NCBI GenBank assembly: GCA_902779185.1
Contig: CACZAM010000019.1
Location: forward strand, 1 to 33,303
From: an uncultured Eubacteriales bacterium
GTDB lineage: Bacteria > Bacillota > Clostridia > Peptostreptococcales > Anaerovoracaceae
Direction of reading: 5' to 3'
Length of the DNA stretch: 33,303 nt
The position numbers and the translations under genes were made by a program. The notes under the pieces were generated by a model. The model worked only from the letters and a program-made list of their open reading frames with translations. It was not told the origin of the DNA and searched no databases. This document shows, one piece after another, positions 7,593-16,023 of this stretch; the first letter of the stretch is position 1; each line of letters begins with the position of its first letter.

Positions 7593-8522
7593 TTACTTCT
7601 GCGCGTATATAAACTCCGCGATGTCAGCTATCACATCTTCGCCGATGTGGCGCTCAACGCTGTACTCCTTTGATGCCTTGAGAATATCGTCGTAGATAGC
7701 CGGGACGAAGCAGTGGTTGAGCTCAGGATAGAGCTTGTAAGTGATATTGCTTCGGTCCGCGAGCTGCTCTTTGAAAGCCTTGAAATCGTCATCAGCGAGC
7801 ACCTGGAAGTCCCTGCCGCCCTGCATGATCAGCACAGGCTTGCTGCTCTCAAGCAGATAGTCCGAGGCGGTCTTCTGCCCCATTTCCTTGAAGTAGTACA
7901 GTGTGATATTGCCCGCGAATTTCTTCTTTTTCGCTTCTTCATCACTCAGCTCATAAAGGCCGTTGAATTTCCTTGCAAAGTATTTGCCCTCGAGCCTGGT
8001 CACCAATCCGAGCAGCAGGTTTGTTCCCCTGCCCTGATTTAGCTGCCTTATCACTATGTCCTCGAGGCGGTGCGGTGTTCCGGCCATCATAATGATGCCT
8101 TTTACATCTCCGCCTTCGGCGTCTGCGCGCGGCGCGAGCATTGCTCCCATGCTGTGACCGAGAATGAAGAGATTCTCGCTGTCTATGCGTTTGTCAGCTC
8201 TGAGCATTGCGAGCGCCAGGAGGGCGTCGTCTATCGTCTCTTCGCGAACGGTCATTCCGGCCGCGTTGGCTTTCATCATTTTCCGCCCATGCACAAAGGT
8301 GCGCTTGTCATACCTGATTGAGGCGATCCCATGCGCGGCAAGTCCATCCGCCAGATCTTTGAAAGGCGTCAGCTTCAAAACTTTCTCGTCCATGTTGCTG
8401 GAGCCCGAGCCGTGCACCATCACTACGGCCGGGACAGGTCCGGTTGCTCCGTCCGGGAGCGTCAACAGGCCGTTGAGCGGATATTCAGTTCCTTCACCTA
8501 TAACTATTTTTTCTCTGTACAT
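7593..8522 (-). CDS. Alpha/beta hydrolase, dienelactone-hydrolase/esterase-like (309 aa)
   Basis: The catalytic triad is readable: nucleophile S124 in GHSMG, D238 in GGRD, and H270 in ELNH. The oxyanion segment is VHGSGSS at 36-42. There is no signal peptide, so it is cytoplasmic. It resembles the broad group of acyl-peptidase/esterase-like clostridial hydrolases. It starts after AAAGGTG, 30 bases past the YhhN-like gene, so the two are probably co-transcribed. If that neighbour acts on ether or lyso-lipids, a lipase or thioesterase role is possible, but this is inference. Confidence 0.8.
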   Translation of the reverse strand: MYREKIVIGEGTEYPLNGLLTLPDGATGPVPAVVMVHGSGSSNMDEKVLKLTPFKDLADGLAAHGIASIRYDKRTFVHGRKMMKANAAGMTVREETIDDALLALAMLRADKRIDSENLFILGHSMGAMLAPRADAEGGDVKGIIMMAGTPHRLEDIVIRQLNQGRGTNLLLGLVTRLEGKYFARKFNGLYELSDEEAKKKKFAGNITLYYFKEMGQKTASDYLLESSKPVLIMQGGRDFQVLADDDFKAFKEQLADRSNITYKLYPELNHCFVPAIYDDILKASKEYSVERHIGEDVIADIAEFIYAQK

Positions 8523-8552
8523 TAGTTTTCACCTTTCCGGATACATCGGCCC

Positions 8553-9218
8553 TTACGCGTAGACGATGCTGAGCACTATCAGGAGCAGACCGACGAAATA
8601 CGTGAGGCTGTTGAACCTGACGAGCCATTTGTTGTTATCGAAAATGTATCTGTACACGTTGAGGTCGATATCTGAGATCATGAAGAGGAACGATCCGAGT
8701 CCCAGCATCACATAGCTGGTGCCAGGCAGCATTATCATCAGAGCAAGTCCTGTAATGCCGTGCATGAATATCGACGACAGATAAAATATCATTGGCCAGC
8801 GCATCTTGCCCATTTTGATCTTTTCGGGCCAGCGGCCGGTAGCGAATATCACTACGGCCAGCATCAGACCGGCCACCACGTAGGTCCACGCAAAGTCGTT
8901 GAACCAGTAGCCGTTGTCTATAAGCACTGCCTGCTCGTACAGCGTGAAGCATATGTTGCCCGCGAGGAAGAAGTCCCCGCCGCGGCCGAAATCGAACACC
9001 AGGAAAATGTCGCCCAGCCATGCCAGTATAAGGGCTGCCATGAGCAGGGTCTGGTAGCTCGTGAACTCATATTTGTTGAAGAATGTCACGAAGGCCAGCA
9101 CCAGATACATGGTGGCCATGAAATACTTGTTGATTGCCCTGTGTTTGATGTTGCCTGATGTTCTGGTCTTGAAATAACAGCAAAGAGCAATCAGATAAAT
9201 TACTATGAATACAGTCAT
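8553..9218 (-). CDS. YhhN/TMEM86-like integral membrane protein, lysoplasmalogenase family (221 aa)
   Basis: About eight hydrophobic segments cover the protein, with only short loops. The family-typical acidic motifs appear as AWLGDIFL (about 66-73) and FMISD (about 179-183). In animals TMEM86B hydrolyses the vinyl-ether bond of lysoplasmalogens, and bacterial YhhN-family members are placed in the same family. Activity here is unproven. A GAGGAAC site precedes the ATG. It is followed by the hydrolase gene and lies 99 bases after a lipid-kinase operon, and many clostridia make plasmalogens, so a role in ether-lipid turnover is plausible. Confidence 0.75.
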   Translation of the reverse strand: MTVFIVIYLIALCCYFKTRTSGNIKHRAINKYFMATMYLVLAFVTFFNKYEFTSYQTLLMAALILAWLGDIFLVFDFGRGGDFFLAGNICFTLYEQAVLIDNGYWFNDFAWTYVVAGLMLAVVIFATGRWPEKIKMGKMRWPMIFYLSSIFMHGITGLALMIMLPGTSYVMLGLGSFLFMISDIDLNVYRYIFDNNKWLVRFNSLTYFVGLLLIVLSIVYA

Positions 9219-9273
9219 TTTGCGTTCCTCAAGTTTTGGTTTTTATGTTTATTGCCTGCTTTCTGCGGGTGTG

Positions 9274-9288
9274 AGTGCCACGTGCACT
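9274..9288. repeat. Short dyad upstream of the YhhN-like gene
   Basis: AGTGC and GCACT flank a five-base centre containing CACGT, in the 99-base gap between the 391-aa reductase and the YhhN-like gene. No T-run follows on either strand, so it is not a terminator. It could be an operator for the YhhN-hydrolase pair. Confidence 0.3.
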
Positions 9289-9317
9289 AATGGTTTAATG
9301 CAGATACCCCGCTTCCG

Positions 9318-10493
9318 TTACGGATTCATGATCGGGATGTCGATTTCCATGTCTGACTCCGGATATGTGGAGCATGGATGGATGTAATTGAACTTTTTAT
9401 CAGCTGCACGGCGGAAGTCGTCCTTACTGTCGATAAAATATTCTCCGTTAACCACTCTGCTGTGACAGAATCCGCAGGAGCCGTTGCGGCATCTGACTAC
9501 TGCAGGTATGCCTGCGCGCTCCATAGCGGTAATCAGCGTCTCGTTATTCGCTGCATCAAGCTCATAAACTGAGTCACGGATGTGCACAGTGAGCCTGAAC
9601 AGTTTGATTTCACTGACCCTGCGGTCTCCAACGGAGTTTCTCTCCTGCCTTATCTTTGTCGGGTCGAAACCGAGGTCCTTCAGCTCGCCCTGGACGAATC
9701 TGTACATCGCGTCAGGTCCGCACATGAATACGCTTGTGTCAGCATCGATGTATTCCTTCAGCAGATCTGCGGTGATGAAGCCGTGTCTGTAGCCTTCCGC
9801 TTCTTCTTCAGAGAGGACCACAACCATATCGACACCTTCTACACGGAAGTCCTCCGGATCAAACGGAATGTGCGCCCTTGTCCTGGCGCCGTATACCAAT
9901 GTAAGTCTGAATTCCTCACTTCCCTCACGTATCGCTTTCATCATTGACAGAAACGGTGTGACTCCGCTCCCGCCTGCAATTGCGAGTATGTGGTTTCTGT
10001 CGCGGATACTGTCATGGCAGAAATCCCCTGACGGCTCACCCATCCACAGCTCAGTGCCCTCGGAAGCTTCGTTGATCAGGAAAGTGGAGAATATGCCCTT
10101 TCTCTGCACCATTATCTCCAGCATGCCCCCCAGAGCTTCTTTTGGCGACGAGATGATCGAATATGGGCGGCTCAGGAACGAGTCGCCGGCCCGGCAGCTG
10201 AGCGTTATGAACTGGCCGGCTCTGAAATACGGGAATTCCACGCCGCCCGCCGGTTCTCCTCCGCCGGCAGCCGGTCTCAGTCCTATCTTCACGCAGTCGG
10301 CGCTGCACGGAGTCTTTTCTGCTATAGCAACCTTTACGAAGCCCGGATGCAGCGCCTTTGCCAGGCGGTTCACTCCATACTCATAAACCAGAGGAGCCGC
10401 AGGCGTTTCATCTATAAGCTGCCGGCGCTTTGCCGTCATTTCCATCGCGAGCTTTATGTCTTCGCCCGGAACATTACTTCTTTTGAAAGCCAT
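9318..10493 (-). CDS. FNR-type NAD(P)H reductase with C-terminal 2Fe-2S ferredoxin domain (391 aa)
   Basis: It has the architecture of phenol-hydroxylase/HCR-like reductases. FAD-binding is marked by RPYSIISS (109-116), and NAD(P)H-binding by GGSGVTPF (174-181) and MCGPDAM (257-263). A plant-type 2Fe-2S domain is ligated by C335, C340, C343 and C374. An N-terminal extension of about 50 residues precedes the FAD domain. Electrons would flow from NAD(P)H through FAD to 2Fe-2S and a protein partner. The gene begins one base after the CrtI-like gene and its AAGGAGG site lies within that gene, so the two are tightly coupled and the CrtI-like flavoprotein is the natural partner. In anaerobes such reductases need not serve oxygenases. 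Confidence 0.85.
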   Translation of the reverse strand: MAFKRSNVPGEDIKLAMEMTAKRRQLIDETPAAPLVYEYGVNRLAKALHPGFVKVAIAEKTPCSADCVKIGLRPAAGGGEPAGGVEFPYFRAGQFITLSCRAGDSFLSRPYSIISSPKEALGGMLEIMVQRKGIFSTFLINEASEGTELWMGEPSGDFCHDSIRDRNHILAIAGGSGVTPFLSMMKAIREGSEEFRLTLVYGARTRAHIPFDPEDFRVEGVDMVVVLSEEEAEGYRHGFITADLLKEYIDADTSVFMCGPDAMYRFVQGELKDLGFDPTKIRQERNSVGDRRVSEIKLFRLTVHIRDSVYELDAANNETLITAMERAGIPAVVRCRNGSCGFCHSRVVNGEYFIDSKDDFRRAADKKFNYIHPCSTYPESDMEIDIPIMNP

Positions 10494-10494
10494 A

Positions 10495-12027
10495 TTACCT
10501 GCCCTCCTTTTCGATATCTCTCAGAGTGCGTCTGGCTTCGTTCACGCCGGACTTGTAGCTGCTCGGGAACCCCAGCAGTCTCTCTCCGTATCCTCCGCCT
10601 ATCCTGAGGCCCGGCACGAATCTGTCTTCCTCTACCATCTGGATCCTGTTCATAAGGCCATCATAGTACTGCGATTCGTAGCCGTAAACCGTTCCCTGCG
10701 GATGCCCGCAGTATCTGGCGTATGTTTCAGGGGTGGCAATAGCGATCTCTTCTATGTAATCGTGGATATTGGTGCCGGTCGCTTTCTCGAATCTCGCGAT
10801 CATGTCCGCGGCAACTTTGTTCTTGGTCTTAAAATAGTCTTCTTTTCCGACTGAACTCCATGCATCGTCCGTGAACAGCGTTGTCATGTAAATGATGCAT
10901 GTCCCTTCCGGCGAGCAGTCCGGATCCGCGTTGTTGAGACATACCGTCGCCTGCGCGGCAGTATTGCCTATCGTCTTCATGGATTCGTACTGCTTTACAC
11001 TATCCGCAGTGTCGTAGATGAAATAATTATGATCCTTGAGTCCCAGCTCTTCTGCGGACTTGCTGATCCCGAGGAACACAGTGAAGCCCCTGCCCGCCAG
11101 TTTTCTGAAATTTGTCAGTTTGAGAGCTCTTTCAGGCACGGCTTCGCTGTCCATGAGCTTTCCGTAGACGACATGCGGAGAACAATTTGCTATCACGTGC
11201 CTGCTTTCTATCTCCCTGCCATCCTTCAGTCTCACGCCGCACACATGGCCCTCTTCATCCGTCAGTATCTTCACGACCTCGCTGTTGAACCAGATGTCCC
11301 CGCCGAGCTCGTGTATCCGTTCCTCGAATGCCAGCGAAAGCTCGTGCGAGCGGTACTTCGGTATGGTCGCTCCTTTTGTGAAATAGCTGTATATCATGTT
11401 GGCGTAATGGAGGAAGCTGAGGCTGTTTCCGTCCGCGCCAAGATAGCACCAGTAGGTGTTGAGGTTGTCGACTATCACCTTCGGGTACCCCAGCGCCTCG
11501 AAAGCCTCGTTGACCGAATATGAACCGCAGGCCAGATAGTCAGGATACTTCTCCATCATCACGGCCGGATCCGGCTTGCCCTTCGTTTCGCCGATATAGG
11601 CCATCGCATCTCTTATCTGCCTGCACAGCTCAAGGAACTCGTTCACATACTTCTCGCCGTCCGGATGGAGCTGGTTGTTTGCCTTCGCGAAGGCCTCCCA
11701 GCCGAAAGGCATCACAAAGTCGTAGCCCTCCGCCTCTGAGATCAGATGATACGCGTCCTTCAGCTGTATCCATTCTATCTTGTCCGCGACGCCAAGCTCC
11801 TCAAAAAGAATCCGGGTGCTTCCCGGATCCTCGGGTGTGCCGATACCGTTGAATTCGTGGAGCGACGCCTCGAACTCGAATCTGCCGCGCACGAAACTCG
11901 TGGCGAAGCCGCCCGGAATATTGTGTTTCTCGCACACCAGGCAGGACTTCCCTTCATTGAGGATGCGGCAGGCAGCGCCGAGGCCGCCGTTTCCGGCTCC
12001 TATTACGATTACGTCATATTTATCCAT
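10495..12027 (-). CDS. Phytoene-desaturase/retinol-saturase-like FAD oxidoreductase (510 aa)
   Basis: It starts with a dinucleotide-binding fold, DVIVIGAGNGGLGAA (GAGNGG at 10-15), then CEKHNIPGGFA, the second FAD contact typical of CrtI-type enzymes. It ends with a GLRIGGGYGE-like FAD closing motif. The family covers carotenoid desaturases, isomerases and all-trans-retinol 13,14-reductase-like saturases. No other carotenoid gene (crtB, crtE) is nearby, so phytoene is unlikely to be the substrate. It sits between a lipid-kinase-like gene (15 bases upstream) and the FNR/2Fe-2S reductase (one base downstream). An electron-fed saturation or isomerisation of a lipid-like substrate is a reasonable inference. 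Confidence 0.8.
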   Translation of the reverse strand: MDKYDVIVIGAGNGGLGAACRILNEGKSCLVCEKHNIPGGFATSFVRGRFEFEASLHEFNGIGTPEDPGSTRILFEELGVADKIEWIQLKDAYHLISEAEGYDFVMPFGWEAFAKANNQLHPDGEKYVNEFLELCRQIRDAMAYIGETKGKPDPAVMMEKYPDYLACGSYSVNEAFEALGYPKVIVDNLNTYWCYLGADGNSLSFLHYANMIYSYFTKGATIPKYRSHELSLAFEERIHELGGDIWFNSEVVKILTDEEGHVCGVRLKDGREIESRHVIANCSPHVVYGKLMDSEAVPERALKLTNFRKLAGRGFTVFLGISKSAEELGLKDHNYFIYDTADSVKQYESMKTIGNTAAQATVCLNNADPDCSPEGTCIIYMTTLFTDDAWSSVGKEDYFKTKNKVAADMIARFEKATGTNIHDYIEEIAIATPETYARYCGHPQGTVYGYESQYYDGLMNRIQMVEEDRFVPGLRIGGGYGERLLGFPSSYKSGVNEARRTLRDIEKEGR

Positions 12028-12042
12028 GGCTCACTCCCGCAA

Positions 12043-12894
12043 TCAGATGCCTGCCTCGACGGTGTATGTCAGCACGTCTTCTATTACGTCGCCGTCGATC
12101 TGCAGAGCGCACGGCTGGTCGAAGGATACTGTCACCCTCTTGCCTGTCTGCACCGTAACCCAGTCCTTCTTAAGAACGTGCTCGCCCTTGTTGAGCGACG
12201 GGAACCTCATCAGCGTCACCAGCCTGTTCTTCTTGTAAAGCGTAACGACGGATACTGTTCCCTCCTCATTGAAGCGGTCCTGAGCCGGAGCCACCATCAT
12301 GCCTCCGCCGTAGAAGCGGCCCTTCATGGTGGAAGCCATCCACACGTTCTCAAACCTGCTTACCTTTCCGTCGACCTCCACTGTCGCCTTCTTGAGCTTG
12401 TAGCTGCCCAGAAGGAGCCTGATCGCGATATTCGAGTAGTTTACCGGCTTGTCGGAGGTGGCTCTCTGTATGTCGCCTATCCTGCAGGTCTCACCGTCTA
12501 TGCCGTAGCCTATGCCGTTCACGAATCTCCTCTGTATGCCATTGACCGTCACCAGAGGCAGGTTCTTAAGGAACGGCCTGAGGTCGATTTTTCCGTTTAC
12601 AGCGTATTTTTCGTTGTCACGGTAAAAGTCATTGCCGCTTCCGCATTTCACGTAATAAACCGGAATTTTGAACTCGTAGCCGTATACGTCGTTGGCAAAG
12701 CGGTTCATTGTGCCGTCTCCGCCTGTCAGTATGACTTCATCCTCTTCTTTCAGCCCGTCGAAGAACTCTTTCATGTCCTTGATATCCAGCAGGCTGACGT
12801 ATTCACACTCAACATTATTGTCGTATGCCCACTTTCCGGCATCCTGTTCTCCCTTTGAGTTGTTGGCTAATGGATTGTAAAGCAGATAAGTCAT
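12043..12894 (-). CDS. Diacylglycerol-kinase/YegS-like lipid kinase (283 aa)
   Basis: The catalytic-domain signature GGDGTMN is at 58-64, with a second nucleotide-loop motif GSGNDF at 85-90. The C-terminal half carries the family beta-sandwich with IDGD near the end. Length is normal for DagK/YegS/BmrU-type enzymes, which phosphorylate diacylglycerol or related lipids with ATP at the membrane face. It starts after AAGGGGG and is the first gene of an operon with the CrtI-like flavoprotein and the 2Fe-2S reductase. Which lipid is used cannot be decided. Confidence 0.85.
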   Translation of the reverse strand: MTYLLYNPLANNSKGEQDAGKWAYDNNVECEYVSLLDIKDMKEFFDGLKEEDEVILTGGDGTMNRFANDVYGYEFKIPVYYVKCGSGNDFYRDNEKYAVNGKIDLRPFLKNLPLVTVNGIQRRFVNGIGYGIDGETCRIGDIQRATSDKPVNYSNIAIRLLLGSYKLKKATVEVDGKVSRFENVWMASTMKGRFYGGGMMVAPAQDRFNEEGTVSVVTLYKKNRLVTLMRFPSLNKGEHVLKKDWVTVQTGKRVTVSFDQPCALQIDGDVIEDVLTYTVEAGI

Positions 12895-12950
12895 GGTCTC
12901 TACCCCCTTCTTCTGATTCCTTGTTTAATGCCTTTGTTTTCCCGTTAACA

Positions 12951-12959
12951 ATTGTATCA
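12951..12959 (-). promoter_or_regulatory. Extended -10 promoter of the lipid-kinase operon
   Basis: TGATACAAT on the minus strand matches TGnTATAAT at all but one position. It lies 57 bases before the start codon. No good -35 box is visible, as expected for an extended -10 promoter. Confidence 0.45.
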
Positions 12960-12982
12960 CATGTGCCTGACTGAGCATACAG

Positions 12983-13012
12983 AAAAGCCCCTGACCGTAA
13001 CGATCAGAGGCT
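12983..13012 (-). terminator. Rho-independent terminator after the M29 aminopeptidase
   Basis: On the minus strand AGCCTCTGA pairs with TCAGGGGCT (nine pairs, one G-U) and is followed by TTTTC. It begins about 15 bases past the aminopeptidase stop and separates that gene from the lipid-kinase operon. Confidence 0.75.
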
Positions 13013-13026
13013 CTGTGCTGCTTATT

Positions 13027-14259
13027 CTAGAATGCGAAATTTCCGTTTACAAATACCGGGATCTCCCTGCCGTCATGCGTGATGCCGGTGATCTCGAGAT
13101 CTTCGGAACCGACCATGAAATCGACATGTGTCATCGATGTGTTTGCTCCGCGCGCCTCGAGCTCTTCCTTTGTCATGTTTTCTGAGCCTTTGATCTGCGG
13201 ATATGCCTGTCCGAAAGCAAAATGGCAGGATGCGTTCTCGTCAAACAGTGTGTTGAAGAACAGCACACCGCTGTTGGAGATAGGCGAATCATGCGGAACG
13301 AGCGCCACCTCTCCGAAGTATGATGCTCCCTCATCTACTGTGATGGCATCCCTAAGGATGTCTTCGCCCTTGTCTGCATGCGCTTCGACGATTTTTCCGT
13401 TCTCCACCTTAAATACGATCCCTTCGATGACAGTTCCGTTGTGGCTGAGCGGCTTCGTGGATACGATGGTGCCGTTCATGCTGTTTCTGTCCGGAAGTGT
13501 GAATACCTCTTCAGTCGGGAGATTAGGCGAGAAGATCACGCCCGTGCCCGACTTCTCCGAACCGCCTTCCCAGAAGTGACCTTCCGGAAGATCGACCGTA
13601 ACATCGGTACCGGCTGAGTTCCTGTATCTCAAAGTTTTAAAATTATAACCGTTCAGTATGTCAACGTGCTTCTTGAGCTCATCGATATGGTTTTGCCAGT
13701 TCTGAACGGCATCGCCGCCATCGACCCTGCAGCATGCGAGTATCTCTTCCCACATCCTTGCGACCGCTTCTTCTTCGCTGAGCTGTGGGAACACTGCGCG
13801 CGACCATGCCTTTGACGGCACTGAGCATACGGTCCAAGGGACTGCGCTGCTCATCATCTTTGCGCGGTAATGCTCAAGTGCCTTGCCGCTGCTTATCTGA
13901 GATCTTCTGATGCGGTCAGGATCGACTCCGTTCAGGCTGTCAGGGTCTTCCGCGTAAATGGTGATGAACGCGCAGCCCTCGTCGACCAGAGCGTTTGCGC
14001 GGTCAACATCCCACTGATCTACGCTGTCAAAAACCTCGTCTGCCGCCTTGAGGTACTTCATGCGAGTGAGCTCGTCGTCGCGCCAGCGGAACAGGACTTC
14101 TTTGCAGCCCGCATCATATGCAGCATCAGCGCAGAGTCTTGCAAAGTCCGCGCATTCGATTTCACTTGTGATCTGCAGCCTCTGGCCTTTCTGTATATTT
14201 ACTCCTGATTTTACAACCAGTTCTGCATAATCTCTTTTAAGTTTTTCAAGAGCTGCCAT
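13027..14259 (-). CDS. M29-family (AmpS/PepS-type) metallo-aminopeptidase (410 aa)
   Basis: Length and metal ligands match family M29 (thermophilic aminopeptidase AmpS, PepS, AmpII). Visible ligands are E250 or E251 in TEEVFT, E317 in FGEVAL, H346 in CHFAFG, and H378 with D380 in HVDFM. The family uses a two-metal centre to remove N-terminal amino acids from peptides in the cytoplasm. The ribosome site AAAGGAG lies eight bases before the ATG. It is monocistronic, flanked by terminators at 12983-13012 and 14307-14336. Confidence 0.9.
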   Translation of the reverse strand: MAALEKLKRDYAELVVKSGVNIQKGQRLQITSEIECADFARLCADAAYDAGCKEVLFRWRDDELTRMKYLKAADEVFDSVDQWDVDRANALVDEGCAFITIYAEDPDSLNGVDPDRIRRSQISSGKALEHYRAKMMSSAVPWTVCSVPSKAWSRAVFPQLSEEEAVARMWEEILACCRVDGGDAVQNWQNHIDELKKHVDILNGYNFKTLRYRNSAGTDVTVDLPEGHFWEGGSEKSGTGVIFSPNLPTEEVFTLPDRNSMNGTIVSTKPLSHNGTVIEGIVFKVENGKIVEAHADKGEDILRDAITVDEGASYFGEVALVPHDSPISNSGVLFFNTLFDENASCHFAFGQAYPQIKGSENMTKEELEARGANTSMTHVDFMVGSEDLEITGITHDGREIPVFVNGNFAF

Positions 14260-14306
14260 TATGTAATGACTCCTTTCAGTGATAGTTTTTATTGTGATTA
14301 AAGCGT

Positions 14307-14336
14307 AAAAAGCGCCTCCGGTTCAGACGGCCGGAG
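14307..14336 (-). terminator. Rho-independent terminator after the 125-aa protein gene
   Basis: On the minus strand CTCCGG pairs with CCGGAG around a nine-base loop and is followed after GCG by C and five T. It closes the transcript of the two small genes at 14388-15359. Confidence 0.65.
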
Positions 14337-14387
14337 ACCCTTTATGAACGCATTCAAAAGCAGTGTTATTTATATCAAATGCCGGTA

Positions 14388-14765
14388 TCAGTCCCACGAC
14401 TCCGGCTTGAATCTGCGGTTTTTCATGTCCTCGATGAAATTTCTGTAAGCCTGTGTATCAGAGATCCTTGTCCTGTTATTGAGAGCCTCCTCCAGGGCTT
14501 CGATCTTGCCCGGGTCATATCTGTCAGCCATACGCCACTGATACGAATGAGGATATGCGTCGTCCTTGTCGAGCACGGTCGGGTCCCTCAGGATCATCCT
14601 CTCATAATCACGATAAAGCAGCTCAAACTCCGTGTTCGGATCATTGCCATTGCCGGCACCCTCCTCAGGCTTCCTGAAATCATTGACATCAGGGCCTGTG
14701 TAGCTGGCGTCCATTACTATCGTATATTCAAAATCTTTTTCGTTAAAAGTCTTTTTCTTGTCCAT
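14388..14765 (-). CDS. Hypothetical protein, acidic and polar (125 aa)
   Basis: I do not recognise this protein. It is soluble, rich in Asp, Glu, Asn, Lys and Arg, with no signal peptide, membrane segment or Cys. The middle contains a Gly/Asn stretch (EEGAGNGNDPN), and the second half is probably helical (GKIEALEEALNNRTR). It follows the YcxB-like gene by 60 bases and shares its terminator, so the two are probably co-transcribed. A GAGG site lies about 11 bases before the ATG. Confidence 0.65.
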   Translation of the reverse strand: MDKKKTFNEKDFEYTIVMDASYTGPDVNDFRKPEEGAGNGNDPNTEFELLYRDYERMILRDPTVLDKDDAYPHSYQWRMADRYDPGKIEALEEALNNRTRISDTQAYRNFIEDMKNRRFKPESWD

Positions 14766-14825
14766 TTATCCAAAACCTCTTTATCTATATTCAAATCGTG
14801 CCTTGCGCACAATGCTGTTTATTCC

Positions 14826-15359
14826 TTATCTGACCACCTTGACGTCTATATTATTGCTTTTGATATAGTCCATGATCTCTTTTCTGTAATCATTGTTAAC
14901 ACAGAGGACTATTCCGCTCATATCCTTGGAGAAGAAGCATGTGGATTCGACAAATGGCCTTACAAAAGCCACATTATCCCATGCCAGTCTTATCGCCTGC
15001 GAGCCGGTTTTTTCGATCTCGACGCCGTTTTCATCGAGAGTCACTACCGACGGACGGTCATCAGCGATGTAAGCGTTGACCATCTTGTTCATTCTGACGA
15101 GTATGACTATCGTTGCGACCGCTGCCAGACCCGCGAATATGACAGTCAGTATCTTCATCGCATTGAAGCCTCCCGTTATACCGCCGTAAAGACTCATGAG
15201 ACCGAGAAGTACCATTGCCGCGGTCAGGAAGATATATCTGGTAAAACCGTCTTTCAGTTTATCCTCAGGCCTGTACAGCAGCTGTCTGTACTGCGAAAGC
15301 ACATTCACTACCTCTTTGTAATATGCCTTTGATCCCTTCTCTTTTATCTCAATCGTCAT
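14826..15359 (-). CDS. YcxB-like membrane protein (177 aa)
   Basis: Two hydrophobic segments at about residues 43-61 and 68-90 form a membrane hairpin. The soluble C-terminal half (about 103-177) has the pattern LDENGVEIEKTGSQAIRLAW, followed by an FVxPFVE-like stretch, as in YcxB-type domains that resemble small PH-like folds. Function in the family is unknown. A GGAGGG site precedes the ATG, and a TGGTATCAT promoter lies at 15423-15431. The next gene codes for the 125-aa unknown protein. Confidence 0.65.
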   Translation of the reverse strand: MTIEIKEKGSKAYYKEVVNVLSQYRQLLYRPEDKLKDGFTRYIFLTAAMVLLGLMSLYGGITGGFNAMKILTVIFAGLAAVATIVILVRMNKMVNAYIADDRPSVVTLDENGVEIEKTGSQAIRLAWDNVAFVRPFVESTCFFSKDMSGIVLCVNNDYRKEIMDYIKSNNIDVKVVR

Positions 15360-15422
15360 CTCTTACCCTCCACTTGCCGGCTGGATCTTCCGGTCAGTGC
15401 TATATTGTATGCTCGAGTTCTA

Positions 15423-15431
15423 ATGATACCA
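15423..15431 (-). promoter_or_regulatory. Extended -10 promoter of the YcxB-like gene
   Basis: TGGTATCAT on the minus strand, in the context ATGTGGTATCAT. The same 12 bases occur at 32773-32784 before the DUF5714 gene. It lies about 64 bases before the start codon. Confidence 0.45.
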
Positions 15432-15507
15432 CATTTTGCGTGTGATAGTTTAACTCTTACAAAATTATTATACTCTAAGCGGCTTAATTTTATGCGTTCA
15501 TCAAGTG

Positions 15508-15528
15508 AAAAAGTTGCTGAAAATCAGC
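15508..15528 (-). terminator. Weak terminator after the YfcE-type gene
   Basis: On the minus strand GCTGA pairs with TCAGC around a three-base loop, then AAC and five T. It begins two bases past the stop of the phosphodiesterase. The stem is only five pairs. Confidence 0.35.
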
Positions 15529-15530
15529 TT

Positions 15531-16001
15531 TCAGATTCCTTTGAGGTCAACGGAAAATTCGCCGTTTTCGATGTTCAGTACCGCGTAACTGCAATAGTAG
15601 CCATAGCCGATGGTGCCCGGATTAAGAAGCGTAACGCCATCATTTTCGGAAAGATACTGATAATGTGTGTGCCCGAAAAGCGCGATGTCCGCTCCCGCCT
15701 CCTTTGCCTGATAAGTAAGGGTCCTGAGATCCTCCTCATATTTTACGTTGGACAGGTGCCCGTGCGTGGCGAATATAATAACGCCTTCGACATTAAAGAT
15801 GAGCAGCTTTTTCAGATCTGATCTGAAGTCGCAGTTGCCCCTTACTGCATAGACAGGCATAGCCGGGTATTTATCCTGGAGCCTGGCAATGTCCCTCTCG
15901 CCGTCTCCGAGAAAGAAACAGACATCCGGCTTTTCAAGTTCTACCGCAGCTATCATATTTTTTGTAACGCCGTGTGAATCAGAAAATACACATGCTTTCA
16001 T
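15531..16001 (-). CDS. YfcE/MJ0936-type metallophosphoesterase (156 aa)
   Basis: All five calcineurin-like metal motifs are present: D8-x-H10 in SDSHG, GDGE at 32-35, GNCD at 55-58, H80 and H82 in THGH, and GHTH at 110-113. Length fits the compact YfcE/YsnB/MJ0936 group, two-metal (often Mn) phosphodiesterases tested mainly on artificial substrates; the natural substrate is unknown. It follows the Cof-type phosphatase by 22 bases, so the pair is co-transcribed. An AAAGGAA site precedes the ATG. Confidence 0.85.
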   Translation of the reverse strand: MKACVFSDSHGVTKNMIAAVELEKPDVCFFLGDGERDIARLQDKYPAMPVYAVRGNCDFRSDLKKLLIFNVEGVIIFATHGHLSNVKYEEDLRTLTYQAKEAGADIALFGHTHYQYLSENDGVTLLNPGTIGYGYYCSYAVLNIENGEFSVDLKGI

Positions 16002-16023
16002 AAGTCGCAGTTCCTTTGTTTTA

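Noticed and set aside
10495-12027. Carotenoid biosynthesis locus.
   Set aside because: No phytoene synthase or prenyl-transferase gene is nearby, and the CrtI fold also covers saturases and isomerases of other lipids.
11746-12858. 370-codon plus-strand open frame.
   Set aside because: Antisense to the lipid-kinase and CrtI-like genes, which have clear motifs; the frame spans the junction of two real genes.
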